NCBI GenBank assembly: GCA_014904985.1
Contig: MU129088.1
Location: 10,433 to 74,432, forward strand
Length of the DNA: 64,000 nt
Source: Hydnum rufescens UP504
Lineage: Eukaryota; Basidiomycota; Agaricomycetes; Cantharellales; Hydnaceae
Reading direction: 5' to 3'
Shown in pieces: positions 1-12,471 of this stretch (position 1 is the stretch's first letter; every line of letters starts with the position of its first letter). A program made the translations under genes and the position numbers. Under the pieces are notes generated by a model. That model was not told where the DNA came from and did no database searches. It worked only from the letters and a program-made list of their open reading frames with translations.

Positions 1-3000
1 ACCAAAACCTGTGTTGTATCTCCAGCCTCGAATTCGACAGGTGAATTTCTTCAACCGATCGTGGGTGGCAGGAATCAGGTCAGCGCAACTTAATACCACA
101 GATTATGATGCTTTCTACATCTTTCATTAAGAAAATCACTTTTATAAGCAAAAGTCTGGTTGGGGTTTATTTCGAGCGGGGTTATTCACCTGCTGAACAT
201 ATGGTCCTGTAAATCGCCAAATATTGGATACAGTAATAGACCATCCAGAATCTAAGGGTCCGTGAACGAACATAAAACCATAACCACCAACTCTCATCGG
301 TACTGACCCTCTAGTATAGCTTTTTCGTGCGCCTTGCCCCTTGGTATATAAATCGTCTATTCCTTTTTGGCACCAGCCCCGCCCTGTAGAATGAAATCGA
401 CAGCGCAAGTCTTGTTAACGTGAACTCGGTGTACATCTTCGGATGCCTTAGACGTGGTTGCCAGTGTCCCCCCAATTTTAGGTTTTTGATAATCCAGCAT
501 CATGGTTTGGGGGTGGGAATATATATCACGGGTCCCGCACCCTCGCATCCGGATCTCCCCGAAGGTCCCAAGGCAGCGCTGTCTCATCCTCGCACTGGTC
601 TTCATACCCACACGCGGGCGCGATTCCGCTCTTGTTCCGCCCCAGTTTAATATCAGTGAACGAAGGTGAATATTTCGTGATTATCATCCAATCTGTCTTC
701 TGGGACCGTCGTCAGGGAACATACTTGGACCTGAGGGTACCAGGGATGAGCGATTATTTGGCCCTGATCCTCAACACCGACGAATGCGGTACCACTGAAA
801 CGCCCTAAATTTGTATATTGCGAGTCTAGTCAATGCTCCAAACTTCGTCCACAGTAGCCATGGGCGGTCTCCCCGTCCAGGGTACGGAGCTGAAGAATGT
901 GGATGATATACCCTAAGGAGCTGATATCATCTTCTACAACGTGGGAATCATTGTGATGCATCCCCTCCTTCATGTTTCGACCGTTCTTTGACCTTGCGAT
1001 TTTCTGTGTCTTTTCGCACTCGGAAATTCGTCATCGGCACACCGGGATGGGATCAGTGACACCAGGCTTTCTACCGAATGGAGATTGGCACGGAAATAAG
1101 AAAGGGATATATTGGACCAATGCTGACGAAAGGACTTGCCACTGCACTTCTGGCCCCCTCTGCGAGACCCAAAATATTCCGAATTATCCGACGTCTTGAG
1201 ACTTCCGAGCTGGCCTCGTGAATAGTTCGTCAATGATTTGTTCTACTCTTGGGAGTGTGCCCTCGTCGTTAATTCCATTTTTGCTGGCCTTCCTGGCCAT
1301 ACCGTCTGCCTCACGCGTTCTCTGGCTCTGCGTATAGTCTTCATATTCCAGCGCCACGGGCGCCTTCCGGTGGCCTTCACTACCCAACTCATGTTCAAAG
1401 GTTTTTGTCTACGTGATTTACTTCTCGCAATGCCCAACTTGACACAATTTGGAATATGATCGTGTGGTTCGAGCACTCGACTAGACTACTATCTGGAATG
1501 AATACGAACCACCGCTACCCAAGGACTGCAGGGCTCTGACTCGGTGCCCTGCAAGCCGAGGAGCGGTGGAATGTATATTGAGGATTGCTGTTTTGGGATT
1601 ATGTGCAGGTGTCTCCGCGGATTTTGGTAGTCAAGAGACAATAAATTATTTGGGAACAATAGAGGGCATTACGGGTGGACAATGATGTTTATTCCACACC
1701 ATGACCGTGCCGGCGGTAAAATAATGAGGGTGGGATTTGTTTCATTTGCTCTCCTCATGTGCCGACAACAGAAACATTACGTAAGAAGCTGTCACGGTGC
1801 TGCTTCAAAAAGCACAGATCAAGAGATGATTGTTGAAGACTCAGATGGACTAGATGGATTGCTGAGCCCCACGCTATCTAGTTGGGGGAAGGGTTGAAGG
1901 CCAGCCTCTTGTCCCGTCAACTCTTACGGTGCGTTTTCCAACGAAGCCGGCCAATTAGTTCTATTTCATATGGTTCCTCAAAAACAGGAAGCTCTGCTCA
2001 GGCGTAGTGCAGCAGGCCACGAGGAAATCGCCAAGTAGAAAAAGGATGGTAACCGAGACATTGAGATACCCGGCAGAACGCAAACTGTTACTTTGCATGG
2101 AAAACGCACGCCCCGCGCGCTCGACGTTCTGGGTGTGGTATTCGTTGAAATGGGCCAAGTTGGTCCAAGGGGCTACCTAAGAGGAGGTGGTTGATCACGT
2201 TGATCATAGAGTAGGTGCCTAGAACGAGCACGACAATTGAGGACTCTGGTATAATTCTGCTCGTAAGAGACATCTCCTTACAGCATTTCAACACCTCCAA
2301 AGGGGGGAAATCACATCAATACATCGGGATCGGGGTGCTTTCTCCCATTAAGAATTAAAAAAAACGCACAGCGGGTGAGTTGACCCCCCTGCAAAGGGAA
2401 AAGCGCAATGACACGACTACATTGGACGATTTTGGCCAGATGGGACTCTTGCAGAACGTCGGTGCGGGCATCAAGGCAGAGCGGGGACAGACAGGGGACC
2501 ACCCCATGCTCGCTGATGTCGAGAACAAAGAAAGTGGACTCTCAACCAAATATGGTAACCAAACCTTTTTTAACTCCTCGGTCCTCGTTGTTTACCACGG
2601 TGATCTGTTATGGATAATTTGTTATGCAAACACAGCAAACACGCTCCAGAGTACTTCGAGAGTGCAGTAACAGCGCGATGCTTCCAGTTGATGGGCCCAT
2701 TGGATAGGTGATATGAGGATCTTCTACGTTGTCAAAGAAAAACATAGACTATATTGTAGAACGTGGCCCGTGTGGCCAGAACGGGAGTGGTGGACTTGCA
2801 TTGTTTGAAGTGAAATATTCCGGTGTCTCGAAAATGTGTGCATCCTGAGCGTGAATACGCCTTCCGCGGAGGCTGGGAAACTTGGCGATGGGTGATTCTT
2901 ACGAGGTATCGGATATCAGGGAGGGATTCCAATATCATGAGCACGGTGTTCGTGCGAGCGCCGAGGGGTTTACGCATACGCTATTGGCCACAGAATTGGG

Positions 3001-3842
3001 GTGATATGTAAATAGAGGGAGAACAATACGTGATGAGTTGAATGAAAGGAATATTGCCACTTTGAGTCACTTTGGGTAGCGGCGGGGGTCGATTTTTCAC
3101 GCATTACCAAGTAGCAATCTCTAGGAAAGGAGCAGGGCCACAGAAGAACAAAGACAAATTGCCTGGCCATAGTTTTGCTGGACCACCCGCATGGGGCATG
3201 GGCCATGGACGCAAGGTGCAACACCCCAAGTTGGTGGTTTGCTAGCTCAGCACACGACGTGCGATAGACGACCGGCGCGAATGTAGTTGATAAAGACGAG
3301 GCGGGGGAAGAACGGGAATGTGCGGAGGCGGGAAGGCGGCGCACGGAAACAACCGGGCACACTCAACGTTGATGTTCGCAACATCCAGCAACTCACACCA
3401 CGCAGGAACCGCATTGTAAACGTGGGCGAGGCTCTGCCTTTTGGTCTCGTCCTGAGGGTGTCCGATAGGCGGCAGCAGATATGAAAACCCGTTAAGCCGC
3501 GTTACAACCGATGAGATCAAGTAGCGGAGATTCAGCGCTCCCTCCCAAATGATACCCTCTTTCGTTTATTATTCATCGGGGAACGCCATGGGCAGTGCGT
3601 TTCTCAATTGATTCTGTGAGGCTTTGGCGCGGCCATAGGAATACAGCCACCTAAAAGGCGCAGCATTGTCTCGTCGGGAGTTAGGGAGACCATCCTCATA
3701 CCCCTAGTTAAAAGGCCACGCATTCTCCCTCGACTCCCGCACTCCCTCTCGACTTCCCGCTCTAGTCCAGAACTTCATTAAGTGGGTCTCTCCCCCTTGT
3801 GCGCTAACTGCACAGCTTCTGACATCATACTGTAGAACGGCA
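1..3842. other. Gene-poor region, no recognisable gene
   Basis: No open frame here shows a family motif I recognise on either strand, and no run of spliceable frames gives a convincing protein. A minus-strand stretch around 1961-2300 encodes two hydrophobic segments that could belong to a small membrane protein, but no family assignment is possible. The stretch may hold decayed genes or an unfamiliar gene on the left edge. Confidence 0.4.
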
Positions 3843-5014
3843 ATGCCAGTCATCGAGCGCTATCCCTACGTTACCGAACAAGCATACCGGTCAAAGTCTG
3901 CCTCTGCCTACCGCCCATCGAAGAAAGCCATTAACGACGTACCATCCGCCCTACTTTTCGACGACCCAGCAGTTTTGCTGAATTTCGTCTCGTCTCTCTC
4001 ATCCCCCGATCAACTGCTGAATGTTACTTCGTTGCGAGTCCAGTTCAACTTCGCTTGCGATCGCAGACAATCAGCCCACCACAATATCGTAACCGGCATC
4101 TCCATCCTCGTACGACACTGCTCCAGTCTCCAAGTGCTCTCCCTGTATTGGGAAGGTCTCCCTTCGTCAGTCCTCAGCGGTGCCTCGTTCTCACTGTCTA
4201 CGTTCCAATCATGGATGGTTGTGGATGTGAACACGATCAACTTCCTAAATTCCCAACCAGAACTACGAACTTTGGACCTTAAGGAGTGGGGTAGACATCT
4301 TCCTCCTCGCCACCCGGGATCTACTGCATCCTCATCTTCGGCGGTGCGCCGCCGTGCGATGGCACCGGAGCCACCCTCGCTCGCTCCTGGCGCTCTCCCT
4401 AACCTTGTCGAATTCAGTGGACATGCCGAAGTTGCCTCTCAGCTCGCTGCGGGCCGGCCCTTACAAGTCGTGACCCTAAGCGAGGGTTTTGACGCCGGAA
4501 CTACGGGTGAGGAGTGGCGAGAGATAATGGCTGGTTTAGGTCAATCGACTCATTGGGTATCGAATCTCTCGGTTGCCACTCTCGAGACGTTCTCACTGGA
4601 GATGCTCGCCGAGATCGGAAGGCACCTGCATGCGCTCGAGACCCTGCGCCTCCGAGTACACCGTGCACCCTACGTTTCTGTAAGCCTTTTCGTCTGATTT
4701 TCGAGATCTTAGCGTTGATCAAGCTTCTCCCAAAATAGGAACTCTTCCATTGGGATCATTGGAAGAACTACGTCCTGCCCCTCGTTGAACTTGAGCACAT
4801 CGAGATTGAACTCGTGGAGGACTGGCGCATGCAATCCCAAACCCTCACAGCGCACCCCGTTGCATGCAATTTGCCAACGATCGATCATATACGTCAATGG
4901 CACCGAACATGCCCGATGCTCCTTTCCGCATCCGTCAGAATATCAGGGGGTCCCAAGCTGATCCATTGGGAGTGGAGGAATCTGTCGTGGATCGACCGCT
5001 TGAGACAGCGATAG
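3843..5014 (+). CDS. LRR/F-box-like hypothetical protein, two exons
   Basis: Two exons (3843-4679 and 4739-5014) join in phase 0 across a 59-bp GT-AG intron, giving about 370 residues with no frame break. The product has repeated leucine-rich stretches such as SLQVLSLYWEGLP and LRTLDLKEWG. They resemble the degenerate leucine-rich repeats of the large basidiomycete F-box-like families, which act as substrate adaptors for SCF ubiquitin ligases. I do not see a clear F-box at the N-terminus, so that role is an inference from style alone. A Ser- and Pro-rich insert lies near residues 155-180. The ATG at 3843 is the first in the frame and follows a pyrimidine-rich leader. The NRAMP gene follows on the same strand after 333 bp. 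Confidence 0.6.
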
Positions 5015-5347
5015 GTCTCTTCATCTCCACGCATTGACTCTATTTATCTGCGTTGCCGCGCTTATTTTATTCGTTGTCACTGTATCGATCAATACCTGTG
5101 AAATTTCATTGGCTGCAGCCTTCGAGACCCCACGATGTGAACAGAGTTGTACGTACGCGGACTTGACCTGTCCTTTACTTGGCAGCGCAGGGGAGGCATA
5201 TGCAGTGCAGGATCTGGCCGTGTGCAGCGAGTCCTGATCCTGCCTAGCGAGTCCTCAGCGCAGGGAGAAAAGCCTCATGCCGGAAGCAAATGTAACTACT
5301 GCTACTCATGAGTTAAAGTAAGACAAGATTAAGGATATTTCTCCCGC
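5015..5347. other. Intergenic gap before the NRAMP gene
   Basis: This 333-bp spacer holds the presumed 3' end of the LRR-like gene and the promoter of the NRAMP gene. I see no gene and no clear regulatory motif. Confidence 0.5.
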
Positions 5348-7894
5348 ATGTCAAGCTCGACACCCACTCCAGATCCTGCAGATTCAAGTTTCGTGTACGT
5401 CGAGTCTATGACATCTGTTTCGCCCACTGGTACGCGACGCATTCCTACATGGTCACATCTAGTGGGTTCAAGTTGTTGTCACTGTATTATTTGCAGGCGT
5501 AGGAGAGGCCATCCTTGATGAGAACCAATCCGCAATTCCCGTTTCTGTGGATCCAAGGTCTTCTGGAACAAAATCGAGGGCCCGATGGTTCTGGGATATC
5601 GCGCTCGCTCGAGTGAGTCCACCATCTCCAGGCAGATGCAATCGGGAATTTTCATTTCTCTACTGCAGGGGCGTGCGCTGCTTCGCATTGGTAAAAAGTT
5701 CTCCTTTTTCGTAGGACCAGGAGCCATGGTCAGTGTAGCGTGAGTACTCTTTCTGCGCCTTCCTTATTTATCGAGCCTTTGCTGAATGTTCCTCGAAATA
5801 GGTATATCGGTAAGCTTAACCTTCTTTTAATCAGTTTCCTTCACTCGGATCCTCGTCCACATGTTCTCACGTGTCTAATTGCATTGCGCTGATGTATTTT
5901 CGTGTTTCTGGCTAAACTTTGGATCAGATCCTGGGAATTACAGCACTGGGTAAGTTGATTCTTCACCCATTTCTGGAAGGATTCATCTCTATTCAATAGA
6001 ATCTCGGCGGGAGCGTCGTTCCGGTATGATTTGCTATGCGTAGTATTTATCGCCAATGTTCTGGCCATTTTCCTCCAAACTCTTTGTCTTCGATTGGGGA
6101 CCGTCACCGGCAGAGATCTGGCCCAGAATTCTCGCGAAAGGTTCCCCCGCTGGCTTAACATAATTGGTATCTGTTCGCGGAAGCTGCCATCCTTTGTACC
6201 GACCTAGCGGAAGTCATTGGAACTGCTACCGCACTGAATATGCTGTCTCATGGGCGTATACCTCTCCCTGCGGCGTGGCATTGACGATGACAGATGTCGT
6301 CATTATCTTGTTCTTCTACAATCGTACCGGATCTTCAATATCTCGAACACAGATCTTCGAGCTTGGTGTCGCCTCTCTCGTTATTGGAGTCACTGTGTGT
6401 TTCTCTATTGAGCTGTCCAAGATCCAGTCCGTCTCTGTGGGCGATGTGTTCCATGGATTTCTACCTTCCGGGACGATGATCCACGGCAGGGGTCTATATG
6501 TCAGCTGTGGTATAATAGGTAGTGTAGTGGGCCCATAGGCCAATTGAACTCGTCCATTGAAACACATTGTCATTGTACTCATTGACAGGGGCCACCGTCA
6601 TGCCTCATTCACTCTTCCTCGGTTCTGGGCTCGTTCAGACCCGCCTCAGAGATTACGATATCCGCCACGGGATTTACATTCCTTCGCCATATTCAAAACA
6701 CACCCAGAGCCAGAGCACTTCCCTTGTAGATCGCCCCACTTCACTTGAGATTGAAATAGAAGAGGCCAAATATCGACCTTCCCTGGCTGCCATTAGAAAC
6801 GCCTTACCGTACTCTGTGGCGGAACTTGTCATTGCCCTCGGGACTTTTGCCCTCTTCATCAACATGTGCGTCACATTTTTCTAGCCTCCTTGATATCTAT
6901 TTATTCTTAGCGTCGGGTTGGACTGCGCTGGGTGTGTCTACAGATCGATTATCGTCGTCTCGGGGGCCACCCTCTATAACACCCCGAGTGCGGAAAATGC
7001 GGACCTGTTTTCCATCTACGATCTGCTGAAGACGCAGCTCTCAACCGGCGCCGCGACTGTTTTTGCATTGGCCTTGCTGATGTCGGGCCAAAGTGCGGGT
7101 CTCGTGGCTACTCTTGCTGGGCGTACGTTGCAAGTCCTTGACCAAATTCTTCTTTCTCTCTTTCTCTCCTTCCCTCTTTCTTGTTCGAAATCCGCGCGTT
7201 TCCTGTGCTGACGGAATTGGATTCAAAAAGAGATCGTTTCAGAAGGATATCTACGTTGGAACATCACTCCTTGGCTCCGCCGACTCATCACGCGGACAAT
7301 ATCAGTCATTCCTTGCATTATCGTCGCGTCCACATTCGGGCGCTCTGGTATCGCATCTGTGCTCAATGCTACTCAGGTGTGTGCACTCTCCCCGCGTGTC
7401 GCGGGCGGTGCTCATCTTATTAGAGGGGAGAGCAACAACACGCTCATGCGCGATTTATTTCCAAAAAATGCGTACTTTACTAGGTTGCACTGAGCGTAAT
7501 TCTTCCGTTTGCCACCGCACCTCTTGTTTATTTCACTTGTAGAAAGGACGTCATGTCCGTGAGCGATCCCCTCGTAGAGACATTAGATTCTGTTCCGGTT
7601 GCAACAACAACGACAACAACTTCAAGAAGAAGATCGGCTGCACCGGCCGACAACGACGGTTCGTCTACTGTAGAGCAGGGACGGGGAAGAGAGAAGAAAG
7701 TCGATTTTTCCAATTCCGTGTTCGTTGCGATCTTGGCCGTCATTGCGTGGATGTTTATCGCTGGGCTGAACTCGGTTCGTTTTTTTTTCTTCTGTGGTGC
7801 ATGAATCACGTAAAGCGTAAATAACTGCTAAAACCCTTTTATTTACTTATCATAGTATTTGATCGTGGCACTCGCGACGCACAAAACTGGCTAG
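5348..7894 (+). CDS. NRAMP-family divalent metal transporter (two apparent frameshifts)
   Basis: This gene encodes an NRAMP/SMF transporter, which carries Mn2+, Fe2+ and related ions with protons. The diagnostic metal-site motif in helix 1, GAMVSVAYIDPGNYST, is assembled across several exons; the middle one (5802-5809) is only 8 nt. Helix 3-4 motifs (LGTVTGRDLAQN, TDLAEVIGTATALN) and the helix 6 metal-site motif with its downstream segment (GATVMPHSLFLGSGLVQTRL) follow. The last exon begins YLIVALATHKTG and stops at 7894. Introns are 50-120 bp with normal splice ends. The frame breaks twice by one base: near 6166 (a GG pair between the helix 3 and helix 4 coding blocks) and near 6271-6275 (one G short before GVALTMTD). 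Everything on both sides is well conserved, so sequencing error is likelier than decay. The ATG at 5348 gives a short polar N-terminus typical of fungal members. Confidence 0.88.
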
Positions 7895-9570
7895 TTGCCA
7901 GGTATTACAAGTGTCAAGTGTATTGGAACAGTTGGTATGATTGCTTTCACCTTGTTTTTTTTTTTGCACGCCTTGATTTACTTGTCCTTTAGTTTTCTCC
8001 TTTTGATATGTGTTGCCCCAGCTGTCCCCCCAGACATATGGGATATTCTACCATTGGGATCGAGTTTGTGGTTCCTGGGTTGACAAGCGAATGTGATGAC
8101 CCATACAATCAATCCGTGTATGTCTGTTCAAATATACGCATCGTTGTTCGACCCTTTCGCCATTTAGACATGTAGAGGAGACTCGGCACACTAGGTGTGA
8201 AAACACCTGAATTCTCCAATAAGCACACAGGCAAGGGATGCATTTCACCCACTACATCTCTTCTTTTAAGCTGAGAGCCCGATCCATCCCTGCTTAACCC
8301 AGAAAATATGATCGGAAGTGCGAGGTGCTGAGAAGTCGACGGGAAGTCGATGAAATTCTCAGCCAGCTCATGAGTACAAGTGGTGACCAGGCCCGGGACC
8401 CTGAGCCAGTACGCACAAAGCCCATTGGCACTACATTGACTACTGACAGTTGGTATGTTCATACTCTCGATAAATTCTATCCCAACTTATTACAACTAAT
8501 GATCCAAAGATACGCTTGATCCACCCAAGGGCAATGCACCGAAGCTCTTATGCAAAGACAAGGGCATAGGCAAAGGTGAAGGCAAAGCGAGGGGTAATAA
8601 CATAATAGGTCAAAGACACAGCAGCTTCTGAATATGTACGCTTTGTTCAACCTGAACACATCTTGTTACATATGAGCATATGCGTGGTAGCCCTTAATCG
8701 ACGGATCTCCCAGTTCCAATAGACGAGTCAGTTCCAATTTGAGAATTCCTGAAGTATCACAGATATATCTTTTAAAAAATTAAAAGCACCTCGATTCTCG
8801 ACGCACTCGCGACACAAGTCCCCGCTCCGCCGTTCTTCCGTGTGTCCACACCCGTGCGGACTATAGATATGGTATCCGTATGATGATCTTCCGCTCAAGT
8901 GTGATTATAAGAAAGTGTAAGGAGCCTACGGCACGCATTCGCAACTCCGTTGTACCCCCGACTCTGAAACCGTGGTCGCTGCACAACCCGAGGTCCTCGA
9001 CTTTCCAGATCACGCGGTGTCTGGGTTGTCAAAGGAAAAGGATAGATTACAATTACGACCAAAGCAGTACTCAGGTTCGGGGTCGGATAGCTGAGAGTTC
9101 ACCCAAGCGAAATACTCCCCAGAAGGCACAGCGAAGATGGCAGAATCGGAGAGAAGGCCAAGGTCCAAACACCGGCGAAGAGCTTCCAAGTGACCAGGGC
9201 GAATGGGAGGACGAGGTGTTGAGGGTGGGGCTTTAGAGATGATGACTGTCTTGAAACCGACAGTTAGTGGGTCGTCACCGAGTGTTCACGGGAATCCTTC
9301 AGCGTCGTGCCAGGAGCGAATGCCAGAAGAGGTCCCACTCATTCTGGACCCCCCCACCCCTCCCCGTCATCAACAATTTGGAAGTGACGAACAGACGAAA
9401 TATTTGTTCGTCCGCAGGAAGGTTGAGCCTCAGAGCCTGTGACTAAGCAATTCGGGCAATCGAGACTACCCACCGGACCTGTCTGGCTGCAGCGAATATT
9501 TCTAGGATTCCCGCTGGATTTATCTCGCGCCTGTTCGCGAGAATTTCTGTGGGTTCCGACGTCCAGAGCA
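7895..9570. other. No assigned gene; possible unassigned coding stretch near 8880-9440
   Basis: From 8880 to 9440 the plus strand has two overlapping open frames with Arg-, Glu- and Pro-rich composition, including a passage reading ERRPRSKHRRRASK. They might be a frame-broken gene, but no family is recognisable. A purine-rich run near 8560-8600 encodes Lys/Gly repeats on one strand. The stretch before 9571 presumably contains the promoter of the MFS gene. Confidence 0.35.
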
Positions 9571-12050
9571 ATGTGGCAGAACCCCGCTAATCGTGATCAC
9601 TCTCTTGCACGCACGCTCGTCCTCGTGGGCTCTATCCTTGCCGCTGTTGGTGATTGTCCTTATACTCTTATTCTGGGTTAGATATCTGTCAATATCATCT
9701 ACTAACACACTTCTTCGCTCCTCAAAGCCGCTGGAACCAATTACGTGCGTTCCGCAAGATCCTCATATGTCAGAGCTGACCCTAACCCGTAACAGGTATA
9801 TTCCGGTGTGACACTTACGCTGTGTAAAAATCCGTCAACGGACTTATCGACTTAATTCCCTCATTTATGTGAAGCGTATGCCCCCAACTGGGCGCGAGAC
9901 TACAGATCTCCCACACCCAGCTCAATATCATTGGCAAGTAGGTTCGCAATGTGCAATTTTATATATTAAATAACACGCCACTTCGATACTTAGGACTAGC
10001 CGGAAATGGTACAATAAATCCCTTATTGTATCTGTTGTTGTATTTCTTAGTCTGGTCTGTCTATGTGCACAGTTGGAGTTTACAGCACTGGCCCAGTGTG
10101 GGGCAAGATTGCCGATCGTCAGGGTCCAAAGCCGTGAGCTCGTACACCCTATTCGAATCAGCCCTGTCACCGTTCATCTGATCATCAACAAGATTATTCC
10201 TCTTGGCCATCTTTCTTCTTTGTTCAGGTTATTTGGGAATCAAGGCCTTCTACGACGGAGTATTCAGCATCCCTGGCACACCCGCTAACACGATGACGCC
10301 AGCGTTTTTCGTTCTTGTCACATTTTCCTATTTCACGGGCGCTGGCGGGAATGCAGTGAGTGCAAGATTTTATAGTAGCATAGTTCTTACTTTACCGTCG
10401 TATTATGAAGGGCTTGACAGCATCACTTAATGCCACCGCAAAAAGTTTCCCTGATAAAACGGTTCGTCCTTGTCACCATACTCACTGCCCACTATCTCGT
10501 TGAAACATTCGCTCTAGCGTGCCACGGTGACAGGGCTTGTCGTTTCAGGATTCGGTCTTTCTGCATTCTTGTTCTCAACTATCGCCCATACGATCTTCCC
10601 AGGAAACACCTCAACTTTCCTTCTGGTCCTGGCTTTAGGAACAGCTCTTCCAATGGGTCTAGGATTTTTCATTGTCAAACCGATCCTTGCCGAATCCAGC
10701 GCACCCTTGACTGGTCGATCTACTGATGTTGATCCCTCCACTTTGCATATGCCTCTTCCTTCATCCCCCTCTACTGGCCACCCGGTTTCTCGAATTCGGA
10801 GCTCCTCATTAGATAAAGGACGCTCCATGTCTCCCGTGTCCTCGTTCGATCTTCCTGCAGCAGATTTTGGGATCGCGCCCCCTGGAACTGCCGATGATGG
10901 GCTTTCCTCACATCATATGCACGATTTGGATAACTTTGGGGAGTCTTCCCTAAATGAAGAGCTGGACGAGGATTTCCCTTCTCCACCCCACGCCCACAAA
11001 CACGAGCATATAGTGGATATACATGGCAAGAAATTGGTCTTTTCCATAAATTTCTGGTTGTTGTCTTCGATAGTCTCACTACGTGCGTACTCCATTTTTT
11101 TAAGACGGGAAATTTCGAGTTTAATCCCTGTTTCCTACCGATCCTCGCCTTGCAGTGGCTGGGACAGGAATAATGTGTGAGTCCCTTTAGTACCAAGTAA
11201 GATTCAACCTCCGGCTTACCAGGTATCTCCGAACAGGGATTAACAATGTAGGGTCCATCGCACAGGCGCTCGTGGCCCAAGGTTCACCTGATCATTGGGA
11301 CGAGGAACGGGCAGCCAAGATTCAAGCAGCCCAGGTTTCTACGATCAGTGTCATGAACTGCATCGGCCGCATTGCAATAGGTACGTAATTTGCCCTCATG
11401 TCGATTCGCCCTTACTTATTCTCTCAATTATGCCTCCTCAAAAAGGCGTCAGTTCCGACTTTGGAAAGCACAAATACAACCTCCAGCGAGTCATGTGGTT
11501 AATCCCAATCTCTATTGGTTTCATTGCTTCCCAAATGCTCGCCCTGTATACGACTCGTCCCGAGAACCTTTTCCTGCCATCTGCGACCCTCGGCCTTGCA
11601 TATGGCGCAATGTTCAGTCACGCAACCGTCGTCGCGCTGGATTGGTTCGGTCTCCCTCATTTCTCCACGAATTGGGGTTGGGTGGGCATCGCACCCGTTA
11701 TCGGGGGTAATGTCTTCAGTATTGCATTCGGAAGGAACCTGGACGAGCATGCTTCACCTGATCTTCCAACGTCTTCCAATCCCGTGGCCAGGGCGATCTC
11801 TGATCTCGGAGATATCCTGGGTCGGCGTGCCGGGGGGAATGCGGAGCGGCTGTGCTTCGATGGGTCGTCTTGCTACGCTGCTAGTCTGAAGATGACCGTC
11901 GTGGCTTCTATTATCGCCGCGGCCCTCAGTGCATGGGCAACCTGGCGGGATAGAACGATTCTGGAGCCCTTATTGCACGCAGACGCTCGAGTGATGATGC
12001 GGAGAGAGGGCCCAGATGCGGACGAGAGTGATGCATTGCTTGAAGCGTGA
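9571..12050 (+). CDS. MFS transporter, nodulin-like/Mch1-YMR155W type
   Basis: The protein matches the fungal nodulin-like branch of the major facilitator superfamily: the N-terminal helix VLVGSILAAV, then GTNYVYSAYAP, TGPVWGKIADRQGPKP (the MFS loop 2-3 signature), SGYLGIKAFYD, TGLVVSGFGLSAF, a long Ser/Pro-rich cytosolic loop (about 10700-11000), and the C-terminal signatures STISVMNCIGRI, SDFGKHKY and GWVGIAPVIGGNVFSIAFG. The substrate is unknown; Mch1 relatives were named as monocarboxylate-transporter-like, but transport has not been shown for most. At least eight short introns fit. One starts with GC (9934-9993) and one follows GPKP. One base is missing in a C run at about 9881-9886, which breaks the frame before LGARLQISHTQLN. 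The start is the first in-frame ATG before the first helix; the stop is at 12050. Confidence 0.85.
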
Positions 12051-12471
12051 TCCTTCGGATTGCAGGTTGTTTTTCCATTGCATTTCCGATTTTCAAAACG
12101 AATACAGCCTCTACCTCTTCCCGGATAATCCAGTACAGCGGAAACCAGGGCTGAAACCACGAGGGAAAGCTCAGAAACCCGTTCGGAAGGCATTCACACT
12201 GAGCGTGACTGTGCAAAGGAATTGCACCTATTCCTCTTGATAATTCTCGGTATTCACAACATCACACTAGTTTGGATTCGGTCAGTGAATGGCTTCCAAG
12301 CGCCCAAGCGGCATTATGTAGGTACAGGTATACTACATGATGGCACTGCATACATTGAGTATAACAGAAGTACATCGTTAAGATCACGGATCAGGACAGT
12401 AAGCAAAAGGTGAAAGAGAGGAAAAGATATGATCGAGAGATAACATGGACAGTATTTTACAACCAAATTCC
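12051..12471. other. Convergent intergenic region
   Basis: This 421-bp spacer separates the 3' ends of two convergent genes and should contain both 3' UTRs and poly(A) sites. I see no gene or structured element. Confidence 0.5.

Noticed and set aside
1961..2300. Possible small membrane protein such as a MAPEG-type enzyme on the minus strand
   Set aside because: Hydrophobic segments are present, but the RAHQN-type core motif of that family is absent and the frames do not splice into a convincing protein.
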